From positions 1-21,720 of the forward strand of contig JAHQVR010000320.1 of assembly GCA_019634245.1 (NCBI GenBank): a DNA stretch of 21,720 bases, in the 5' to 3' direction. The notes under the pieces were generated by a model that saw only the letters and a list, made by a program, of their open reading frames with translations, had not been told where the DNA came from and searched no databases. The stretch comes from Gammaproteobacteria bacterium (lineage in GTDB: Bacteria; Pseudomonadota; Gammaproteobacteria; Granulosicoccales; Granulosicoccaceae). This document shows, piece by piece, positions 7,829-14,557 of the stretch; the stretch's first letter is position 1, and the number at the start of each line of letters is the position of its first letter. Made by a program: the position numbers and the translations under genes.

Positions 7829-9835
7829 CTAGTCCTGTGTCAGCATGGCGCGAATGTTGGCCAGAGCCTCTCTACCGGCGTTGCGCCTTGATTCACCCGC
7901 TTCGGCGTTTTCGCCCCCGAGAAAAATGACATCTTCGGTGGGTAAATCGTCAATAAACCGGCTGGGTTCGCAGGCATTGATATCGCCGCGATTTTGTCGA
8001 GTGCGAGCTCGAGTCATCGTCAGAGTTGATTTCGCGCGTGTCATGCCTACATAAGCTAGGCGACGCTCCTCTTCCAAAGCTGTATCGTCTTGACTGTTTC
8101 GGTGCGGCAGGATGTCTTCTTCCATGCCGACTAAAAAAACATGAGGAAATTCGAGCCCTTTGGCGGCGTGTAATGTCATTAGCTGAACCTGGTCCTCTCG
8201 CTGTTCCTCCTCTTGATGAGAGAGCATATCGTGTAAGGATAGTTGCCCGACAATGTCCTCTAGAGAGCGTTCCTGATTTTCATCGTCGGAGGTAAGCCTG
8301 CGAATCCAGGACAGCAACTCATCCACGTTTAAGTGCATTCGTTCGCGTTGTTTGTCACCATCGGCCTGATTGTCCATCCAATCACGGTAGTCAATGTCAT
8401 CTATTAGACCGGTGATCACCTTCATCAAATCTCCTCGCTTGGCGTTATCAGCTGCGAGCACCATAAAGTGAGCAAAACGCTGTACGTTTTTGACTGCTCT
8501 ATTGGAGAGGTGTTCGGGCAGCGCTTGGTCCAAACAAGCGTCGAATAGACTCAGTTTGCAGTGGCGTGCGTGTAGACCTAATTTGGTTAGCGTATCCGGA
8601 CCGATATCTCGGCGTGGCGTATTGATGCAGCGCAAGAACGCGGTGTCGTCGTCCGTATTGACGAGTAATTTTAAGTACGCCAGAAGGTCTTTGATTTCTG
8701 TGTAGTCAAAAAAGGATTTACCGCCAGTGATACTGTAGGCAATGGATTTTTCACGCAGCGCTTGTTCAAACAAACGTGATTGAAAATTACTTCGATACAA
8801 AATGGCGAAATCGCCAAACTTGGTGCCCAACTGAAAATGTCGAGTGAGAATCTGTCCCGCGACCCAGTCGGCTTCATCGGGTGCGTGACGGCAGGTAGAC
8901 ACGCGTAGTTCATCCCCTAGGCCAAGGTGGCTCCATAGTTTTTTTTCAAAAATATGTGGGTTTTTACTGATGACCGCGTTTGCACAACGAAGAATTCGCT
9001 GAGAGGAGCGATAGTTTTGCTCCAGTTTAATTACCTCCAGGTTCGGATAATCGTTTTTAAGTGATATTAGGTTGTCCGGCCTGGCACCGCGCCATGAATA
9101 AATGGATTGATCATCATCGCCAACTGCGGTCAGGCTACCAAACTTGTCAACGAGCAATTGCACTAACGCATACTGTGCCGCGTTGGTATCTTGATACTCA
9201 TCTATGAGCAGGTGCCTGACGCGCTCATTCCAGCTGCGATGAATATCTGGATGTGATTGCAGTATTTCCACAGGTAGTTTGATTAGATCATCAAAATCTA
9301 CCGAATTGCAGGCTCTTAGCCATTGGTCATAGATTGCATATAACTTGGCTATCGTTTGATCCTTACCATCCACAGCCTCTCGGAGTGCTTGATCTGCTGA
9401 GATAAAGCCATTCTTCCACTGGGAAATTCTGTTCTGCACGTCGCGCTCTTCTAACGTGCTTTTATGCTCGTTGATGATCTCTTTAAGAGCGGCGGCGGCG
9501 TCTGATTGATCTAGTATCGTAAAACCGGCGCGTAACCCGGCCTCGACCTTGTGACCCCGCAACATAGTCAAACCCAAGCGATGGAATGTGGATATTGAAA
9601 GTTTTTTGACGGTGGGGGCGTCCAACTTTTTTCTTAGACGCTCCCGCATTTCTTGTGCGGCTTTGTTCGTGAAGGTGACAGCAATAATGCTCTTTGGGTC
9701 GTAACCTTTGATCGTCACCAGGTGGGCGATTTTTTCAATGATCACTCCCGTTTTTCCACTGCCTGCTCCGGCCAGCACTAGCAGGGGTGTGTCGCTATGT
9801 TCAACAGCTGCCCGTTGTTGAGGGTTTAGAGCCAT
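7829..9835 (-). CDS. rep: ATP-dependent DNA helicase Rep
   Basis: A 3'-5' superfamily 1A helicase that helps replication forks pass bound proteins. The 668-residue product begins MALNPQQRAAVEH, matching the start of E. coli Rep (673 residues), then shows Walker A LAGAGSGKT (21-29), the Ia motif AVTFTNKAA, motif II LLIDEYQDTN, motif III VGDDDQSIYSWRGA, motif IV LEQNYRSS, motif V TLHAAKGLEFPHVF and motif VI RLAYVGMTRAK. These favour Rep over UvrD or PcrA. I chose the ATG at 9835. A TTG at 9868 would add eleven residues without family support. It lies upstream of the Lon gene on the same strand with a 96-base gap, and is divergent from the HisN-like gene. Confidence 0.94.
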   Translation of the reverse strand: MALNPQQRAAVEHSDTPLLVLAGAGSGKTGVIIEKIAHLVTIKGYDPKSIIAVTFTNKAAQEMRERLRKKLDAPTVKKLSISTFHRLGLTMLRGHKVEAGLRAGFTILDQSDAAAALKEIINEHKSTLEERDVQNRISQWKNGFISADQALREAVDGKDQTIAKLYAIYDQWLRACNSVDFDDLIKLPVEILQSHPDIHRSWNERVRHLLIDEYQDTNAAQYALVQLLVDKFGSLTAVGDDDQSIYSWRGARPDNLISLKNDYPNLEVIKLEQNYRSSQRILRCANAVISKNPHIFEKKLWSHLGLGDELRVSTCRHAPDEADWVAGQILTRHFQLGTKFGDFAILYRSNFQSRLFEQALREKSIAYSITGGKSFFDYTEIKDLLAYLKLLVNTDDDTAFLRCINTPRRDIGPDTLTKLGLHARHCKLSLFDACLDQALPEHLSNRAVKNVQRFAHFMVLAADNAKRGDLMKVITGLIDDIDYRDWMDNQADGDKQRERMHLNVDELLSWIRRLTSDDENQERSLEDIVGQLSLHDMLSHQEEEQREDQVQLMTLHAAKGLEFPHVFLVGMEEDILPHRNSQDDTALEEERRLAYVGMTRAKSTLTMTRARTRQNRGDINACEPSRFIDDLPTEDVIFLGGENAEAGESRRNAGREALANIRAMLTQD

Positions 9836-9922
9836 GGTAGGACGTGCGCCTGAGACATTAGATAGCAAGGTGCGCCAGTCTAACGGGTGTTAATCAAAAA
9901 TGTTGAATCTGCTCAGTGCGCA

Positions 9923-9928
9923 TATAAT
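9923..9928 (+). promoter_or_regulatory. Perfect -10 box TATAAT just before the HisN-like start
   Basis: A consensus TATAAT ends six bases before the ATG at 9935, so a transcript starting at the usual distance would begin on or next to the start codon (leaderless). The -35 side is poor: TTGAAT at 9903-9908 leaves only a 14-base spacer. It may equally be a chance match. Confidence 0.35.
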
Positions 9929-9934
9929 CGAGTT

Positions 9935-10732
9935 ATGGATATCGCAACTATCAAACATTACTGCACCTCGGCGACAACGGCGGTCAATGCGGCAGCTGAC
10001 GTCATCAGTGGTTTTCAACTCAGTGGTGATTGGACCGTCAGTCACAAATCAGATCAATCTCCCGTGACCGAAGTGGATGTAGCCGCCGAAGTGAAAATTC
10101 GAAGTGTGTTACAACAAGCCCACCCGGATGTCAGTTTTTTTGGCGAAGAAACGGGTAAGGTTGGTGATGGCCACCTGTGCTGGCTGGTTGATCCGATTGA
10201 TGGCACCAAAAGCTTTGTGCGGGGCATGCGCTATTTCTCAACACAAATAGCGTTGCTTGACGACGATGAATTGATCGTCGGAGTGTCAAACGCGCCCTCC
10301 TATGGTGAGCAGTTAGTCGCCATGAAAGGTGTGGGCGTTAGTCTCAATGGCGTGCCGTGCCAAACCAGTGGTGTCGATGCGCTGCACGATGTCTATCTTT
10401 CGACGGGCAACCTGACCCGTTTGGCCAGTCAAGCAGATTCATGGCATCAGCTCGCGGTACTCGTACAATCGGTAAAGCGGGTCAGAGGGTATGGTGATTT
10501 CACCCACTACCATCAGCTGTGCTCAGGTCAGTGTGACGTGGTGGTGGAGTCGGATGTCAATATCCTTGACATAGCCGCTTTGACCGTCGCCATTCGGGAG
10601 GCTGGGGGAGTGATCACCGATCTTCAGGGGCAGCCTGTTACGTTGGACACCACCTCTGTGCTGGCGGCTGCGACCCCGACATTGCACGACATCGTTCTAG
10701 AGTTGTTCAATGAATCCAGATGGTCTGGCTAA
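9935..10732 (+). CDS. Inositol-monophosphatase-family phosphatase, HisN-like (probable histidinol-phosphatase)
   Basis: A 265-residue Mg2+-dependent, Li+-sensitive-type phosphatase. Metal ligands in sequence: FGEE (E71, E72), WLVDPIDGT (D86, D89) and the late Asp of DVNILDIAAL (D212). The DPIDGTKSFVRG signature followed by a TQIALL strand is what I associate with the HisN-type histidinol-phosphatases, whereas CysQ proteins read DPLDGTKEF. A role in histidine synthesis is therefore the first guess, and CysQ or SuhB activity the alternative. I start it at the ATG at 9935. A GTG at 9887 would add 16 residues (reading LIKNVESAQCAYNRV) with no family match. No histidine gene lies nearby. Its TAA overlaps the stop codon of the convergent reductase gene. 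Confidence 0.85.
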   Translation: MDIATIKHYCTSATTAVNAAADVISGFQLSGDWTVSHKSDQSPVTEVDVAAEVKIRSVLQQAHPDVSFFGEETGKVGDGHLCWLVDPIDGTKSFVRGMRYFSTQIALLDDDELIVGVSNAPSYGEQLVAMKGVGVSLNGVPCQTSGVDALHDVYLSTGNLTRLASQADSWHQLAVLVQSVKRVRGYGDFTHYHQLCSGQCDVVVESDVNILDIAALTVAIREAGGVITDLQGQPVTLDTTSVLAAATPTLHDIVLELFNESRWSG

Positions 10733-11472
10733 AACATATGCAGGCCACCATTAATCGATAGTTCACTGCCCGTCACGTAACCGGCGTGTTCTGAGGCAAG
10801 GTACGCCACAGCTTTGGCTATCTCAACGGGCTGAGCCATTCTACCTACCGGAATTTTGCTTAATAGCTCGGTTCGTACTTCTGTAGGGATTGTCTTGACC
10901 ATCTCGGTATCAACGAAGCCGGGTGAAACCGTGTTCACCGTTATACCTTTTGCGGCCACTTCCTTCGCCAAGGCTTTTGTAAACCCATGAACACCGGCTT
11001 TTGCTGCAGCGTAATTGGTTTGGCCAAATTGCCCTTGTTGGGCGCTCACCGATGAGATATTGATGATACGCCCGGAGCCCACCTTGAGCATGGGTTCTAA
11101 TAGGGGCTTGGTGACTCGATACAAGCTAGATAGATTCGTATCGATCACGGAGTACCAATCTTGGTGGGATAGATTTTTTAGAGTGGCATCGCGGGTAATT
11201 CCTGCGTTGTTAACGAGTACGGCAACGCTATCGTGCTTTTGGTGCAATGTGTCCACCATGTCAGCGACAGAGGCTTCTGAAGTGACATCTCCTTTGAGGA
11301 TGCCACAGTGGATGTTGTGTTGAGCTAAGGTTTGTTGCCACTGATGGGCGGTTTCTTCCAAATCGGGCAAGTAATTGGCGTAGACGCGCAAACCCTGTTG
11401 GGCAAGTTCTTCGCAAATGGCGGTGCCGAGACCGCCGATTCCGCCAGTGACTAATGCAACGGGTTGTTTCAT
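10729..11472 (-). CDS. phaB: Acetoacetyl-CoA reductase PhaB-type (SDR family)
   Basis: An NADPH-dependent short-chain dehydrogenase that would reduce acetoacetyl-CoA to (R)-3-hydroxybutyryl-CoA for polyhydroxyalkanoate synthesis. The 247-residue protein has the nucleotide-binding TGGIGGLG (9-16), NNAG (88-91), and the catalytic triad S141, Y154, K158 in SSVSAQQGQFGQTNYAAAKAG. The GQFGQTNY segment and the NGGLHM C-terminus are the features that point to PhaB rather than the FabG of fatty-acid synthesis. The ATG at 11472 gives the standard family length; the frame stays open for 49 codons upstream, which I leave out. No phaA, phaC or phasin gene is in the window, so it is an isolated copy here. 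It is divergent from the cyclase gene, 92 bases away. Confidence 0.88.
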   Translation of the reverse strand: MKQPVALVTGGIGGLGTAICEELAQQGLRVYANYLPDLEETAHQWQQTLAQHNIHCGILKGDVTSEASVADMVDTLHQKHDSVAVLVNNAGITRDATLKNLSHQDWYSVIDTNLSSLYRVTKPLLEPMLKVGSGRIINISSVSAQQGQFGQTNYAAAKAGVHGFTKALAKEVAAKGITVNTVSPGFVDTEMVKTIPTEVRTELLSKIPVGRMAQPVEIAKAVAYLASEHAGYVTGSELSINGGLHMF

Positions 11473-11550
11473 GGTTTGATGGCCTGTCTTTGAAAGATTG
11501 ACTCTGCAATGGTCATAAAATGAACAAGCAGAACGAAGACAATCGACGAT

Positions 11551-11569
11551 AGTACAGGATACCTGTGCT
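11551..11569 (+). promoter_or_regulatory. Hairpin / palindrome over the cyclase ribosome binding site and start
   Basis: AGTACAGG, a 3-base ATA loop, then CCTGTGCT: 8-bp arms with one G-T pair, the inner 5 bp perfect. The left arm and loop contain the AGGA ribosome binding site (11556-11559), and the right arm contains the GTG start (11565-11567). As DNA it could be an operator in the phaB/cyclase divergent region; as RNA it would hide the cyclase translation start. Confidence 0.4.
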
Positions 11570-12926
11570 AACCTTCGCGCATCGTTGTGAGAGGGTGTTG
11601 CGTGATCCACCTTCGACACCGCCGCGCATCATTTTTATCTTGAATATTCCGTACTACAACCCGAGCCGTCGCAATGTCGCTTTTAGTTTGGCGTTGCTGC
11701 TCGCACTCCAATTATTGATATTCACCGGCCTGGGTGTCTTTCGTCTGTATTTCGACTTTGACTGGCAGGGAGATGATGCAGACTCAGGCCAATTTTTTTC
11801 GCTGAAGATTCGCGGCGGAAATTCGTTTAATTTGTTCGGACCCAATGAATTGGGCCGAGTGTTTTGGATAAGCGTTGTCATTGCCACCTTGCTCGCATTG
11901 TTAATGCCCTGGTTTCGACTCATTGGTGGCTCGTTTCTGGCCGCAGTAGCCGCCTTGGCAACGGTGTATCTGTATTTCGATGCCGGGCACGATACGCCCA
12001 TCCCGCTCGAATTTGCCATGCTCACATTGTTCGTGTTGTTCGTGCTCTACGTGTTGTTGTCCTATATCGTCGAAGTAAGGGATCGAAAACGCTTCGCGTC
12101 GCTGCTGAGTCAGTACGTGCCACCAGAACTGGCGCAAGAGTATTCACGGGATCCCAATGCAATGGGTTTGCGCGGTGAAGAGAGAGAGATCAGTGTGTTG
12201 TTCTGCGATGTGGTCGGGTTTAGCGCGATCAGCGAACAGCTAGAGTCCACGGAAGTGGCCACCTGGCTGAATAGTTTTTTCTCCCTAGCCAGTAAAATTA
12301 TTGTTCGGCATCGCGGAACTATCGATAAATATATGGGCGATAGCGTCATGGCTGTTTGGGGCGCGCCGGCTCGTAGTACAACGCATGCTTTCGATGCACT
12401 TGCCGCGGCCATGGACATTCAAAATGAGATTTACGAGCTAAACGAGCGTTTTCGAGAAGCTGATTTACCTGAAATTTTGGTCGGCGTTGGCGTGAGTACT
12501 GGTTTAGCCAATGTGGGTACATTGGGCTCTGAATATCGAATGGACTACACGGTGGTGGGTGATACGGTAAATGTGGCACAACGACTGGAAGCGCAGACTC
12601 GAAAGTATGGTGTTCCCATTGTAGTGTCGGACAAAACCGTTGCCGATTTGCCCGATATGCTGTTTCGTGAGCTGGATACCGTGGTTGTGAAGGGACGTAA
12701 AAAGCCAGTGACTATGTATCAGCCGCTGGGTTTGGTTGCCACGGCTGATGAAAAATTAGTCGATCAGCTGGAACTACATCGTCAAGCTATGGCGGCTAGC
12801 AAAGCTGGCGATTGGGCTTTGGCTGCGAAACTGTTTACCGCTCTGCGCGAAGAGTGGGGGCCTGCCAACATGTACGATCTTTACCTGCATGGTATTGAAC
12901 AGGCCTCACGGACCCCTAAAAACTGA
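11565..12926 (+). CDS. Membrane-bound class III adenylate cyclase
   Basis: A 453-residue cyclase expected to make cAMP from ATP. Four membrane segments can be read at about 38-59, 97-114, 120-138 and 148-170, with a short polar loop at 60-96. The catalytic domain spans about 205-390: metal aspartates D215 (FCDVVGFS) and D259 (DKYMGDSVMAVWG), purine-selecting K255 and T329 (RMDYTVVGDTVN), and transition-state N336 and R340. The Lys/Thr pair favours ATP over GTP. Cyclases with this domain often carry a large extracytoplasmic CHASE2 sensor; here that loop is only about 35 residues, so no such sensor is present. The C-terminal 60 residues look helical and TPR-like (KAGDWALAAKLFTALREEW). The start is a GTG with AGGA five bases before it; GTG 11595 or TTG 11640 are possible. 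Confidence 0.88.
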   Translation: MLTFAHRCERVLRDPPSTPPRIIFILNIPYYNPSRRNVAFSLALLLALQLLIFTGLGVFRLYFDFDWQGDDADSGQFFSLKIRGGNSFNLFGPNELGRVFWISVVIATLLALLMPWFRLIGGSFLAAVAALATVYLYFDAGHDTPIPLEFAMLTLFVLFVLYVLLSYIVEVRDRKRFASLLSQYVPPELAQEYSRDPNAMGLRGEEREISVLFCDVVGFSAISEQLESTEVATWLNSFFSLASKIIVRHRGTIDKYMGDSVMAVWGAPARSTTHAFDALAAAMDIQNEIYELNERFREADLPEILVGVGVSTGLANVGTLGSEYRMDYTVVGDTVNVAQRLEAQTRKYGVPIVVSDKTVADLPDMLFRELDTVVVKGRKKPVTMYQPLGLVATADEKLVDQLELHRQAMAASKAGDWALAAKLFTALREEWGPANMYDLYLHGIEQASRTPKN

Positions 12927-13079
12927 CTGCCTTGGGTATCGTTGGGTCGACACTCCACCTCGTCCACTGGCTGGCGGTTGGAAGTTAACCTTCGGCAGTT
13001 ACCGTTCACAGCTTCGCCGTTCAGTCGCTCTGCTGCACGACCCACCCGATTCAAACACACCCAATTGGGCAGTCTGGCG

Positions 13080-13799
13080 TTATTCAGATCCGGCCCCGTC
13101 ATATCGAGACCATGTCTGCCCATCGAAATGTTCTTGGGGCATAAATTCGATTTTGTACTGCATCTTTTGGCAAGCATCGACCCAGAAGCCTAAGTAGAGA
13201 TAAGGAAAATTCATCGATTTGCACAATTCAATTTGTTCGAGAATACAAAATTTTCCCAAAGCTCTATCCGAATAGTCTGGATCGAAAAAGGTGTAGACCG
13301 CCGACAAGCCGTCTGACGTAGCATCCGTGACGGCTACTGCTACCAACCTTTGATCATCTCGTATTTCAACAAACAGCGTTTCACCCCAGGGGTTGAGTAA
13401 AAAGCGCTCAAAATCGATGGGCTCCGGATTATCCATACCGCCGTTGGGATGCCTCGCTGATAAATACCGTCGGTACAGCTCAAAGTATTGATCTGAAAAT
13501 CGGGCGGGTTTGAAATCGACGGATAGTGAGGCGTTCTTCTTTCGATTTCTACGATCGGTGCGTCTGGGCTGAAATTCATCGCACAGAATTCTAACTGGGA
13601 TGCACGCCGAGCAATGCGTGCAACCAGGCCGGTAAACATACTCGCCGGAGCGTCTAAAACCTCTTTTAATCAGTTGGTTATAGACCTGGCGTGGCTGAGG
13701 GTGATGAGGATCTGCGTAAATATTTATCGCCTGACGATCCGGAAGATAGCTGCACTCGGTTACCGAGCCTTGATACAGTTTTATACGTTGCTGCGACAT
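13080..13799 (-). CDS. bpt: Aspartate/glutamate leucyltransferase (N-end rule)
   Basis: Transfers leucine from Leu-tRNA to proteins with N-terminal Asp or Glu, marking them for ClpS-ClpAP. The 239-residue protein has the family N-terminus with C16 (VTECSYLP), the GFRRSG motif and YRPGC-THC-SAC (C60, C63, C66), the cysteine set that in ATE-family enzymes is reported to bind an iron-sulfur cluster. The C-terminal GNAT-like half shows ATSDGLSAVYTFFDPDYSDRALG-type sequence and the closing YLGFWVDACQKMQYKIEF region. Length is typical. Beside aat, infA and clpA is the common location in gammaproteobacteria; here it stands alone, converging with the cyclase gene and divergent from the small membrane protein. 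The 153 bases between it and the cyclase hold no clear terminator. Confidence 0.92.
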   Translation of the reverse strand: MSQQRIKLYQGSVTECSYLPDRQAINIYADPHHPQPRQVYNQLIKRGFRRSGEYVYRPGCTHCSACIPVRILCDEFQPRRTDRRNRKKNASLSVDFKPARFSDQYFELYRRYLSARHPNGGMDNPEPIDFERFLLNPWGETLFVEIRDDQRLVAVAVTDATSDGLSAVYTFFDPDYSDRALGKFCILEQIELCKSMNFPYLYLGFWVDACQKMQYKIEFMPQEHFDGQTWSRYDGAGSE

Positions 13800-13890
13800 G
13801 GAAGCCAGATGGTAGCAGAAGGGTTTTGTGACTGGCAGAGTTTTGATCTCAAGACTGCATCACACTTTTGCCACAGAATTCATGGGTGTT

Positions 13891-13904
13891 TTACAGTTGT
13901 GTAA
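13891..13904. promoter_or_regulatory. Palindrome TTACA-N4-TGTAA between bpt and the membrane protein
   Basis: A perfect 5+5 inverted repeat with a 4-base centre, 10 bases before a TATAAA (13915-13920) in the divergent region. It has the form of an operator for a dimeric regulator. I cannot name the regulator, and a site this short may occur by chance. Confidence 0.3.
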
Positions 13905-13920
13905 CAGTCGAAAGTATAAA

Positions 13921-14454
13921 ATGGGCGTTGTCGCAGGAAGAAAAACCCTGCATTCTCCATTCTTCAAATCTTGGGGTTTTTTGGTGATTGCCACCTTGCT
14001 CGCTCAATTGACCGATTCTTGGAATCGGGAAACGCTGCTTCAGCGTTTTTTTCGTCAGTTTTCGCTGCCCAAATTGGCGCAAGGGGCGGTGGAATGTGCG
14101 ATGTTTGGTTGTGTGTTTCTAGCGGCTGCCTTTGTAAGCCTGGATTTTGGAATCCAACAAATGCTTCCTGGGCTGGTACCTCTGGTGCTTATCATGATGA
14201 TCTCCATGGTTATGAGCGGCGTGTATCGCCGGGACATCATGCACGACATAATGAATGTGTATATCCATTCATTGTATGGTTTTGTGCTCGCCGTGTTGCC
14301 CATTCTGATCTACCTGCATGTGTTCATGCCTCGGTTTTTGGACGAAAAATTCATCTTCTTTTTCTTGTTCTTCGCCTTCTTTGTAACTGGCACTTTGCGC
14401 CCACTCACCAGCGGTACCGATTTTATGGATGGTGGAGGCCGCCGAATCAATTAA
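13921..14454 (+). CDS. Small membrane protein resembling the N-terminal part of EpsB-type sugar transferases
   Basis: A 178-residue protein with about four hydrophobic segments in the last 120 residues: CAMFGCVFLAAAFVSL, a MLPGLVPLVLIMMISMVMSG stretch, a YGFVLAVLPILIYLHVF stretch and a KFIFFFLFFAFFVTG stretch. The run RQFSLPKLAQGAVE, then membrane segments with GVYRRD between them, recalls the membrane region that precedes the glycosyl-1-phosphate transferase domain of EpsB-like (PEP-CTERM-associated) sugar transferases. The product stops just after that region, at GGGRRIN, and only 103 bases separate it from the next gene, so no catalytic domain follows. It is either a standalone domain or a truncated remnant. 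The start is unsure: ATG 13921, ATG 13882 or GTG 13828, none with a good ribosome binding site. The family link is tentative. Confidence 0.55.
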   Translation: MGVVAGRKTLHSPFFKSWGFLVIATLLAQLTDSWNRETLLQRFFRQFSLPKLAQGAVECAMFGCVFLAAAFVSLDFGIQQMLPGLVPLVLIMMISMVMSGVYRRDIMHDIMNVYIHSLYGFVLAVLPILIYLHVFMPRFLDEKFIFFFLFFAFFVTGTLRPLTSGTDFMDGGGRRIN

Positions 14455-14509
14455 GCTAACCTCCCGGGTTTGGCTTTGGTTCATCACGGGTCTGGAGCTT
14501 TTCGTGGCA

Positions 14510-14537
14510 AACTCTACCGTACATTTTGTGTAGGGTT
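14510..14537. terminator. Hairpin between convergent genes
   Basis: AACTCTAC and GTAGGGTT arms pair over 8 bp with one G-T pair around a 12-base loop that can itself form AC-ATTTT-GT. It lies between the membrane-protein stop and the end of sbcB. No good T run on either strand, so it may be a weak shared terminator only. Confidence 0.35.
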
Positions 14538-14557
14538 CGATAGGCCCGTCGTTTTAA

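Noticed and set aside
12943..13044. TGGGTCG and CGACCCA arms about 90 bases apart after the cyclase gene
   Set aside because: Seven-base arms at such distance are likely by chance and no T run follows.
12889..13197. Overlapping open frames of about 80-100 codons on both strands between the cyclase and bpt genes
   Set aside because: They overlap the well-supported ends of both genes, have no ribosome binding site and no recognisable sequence features.
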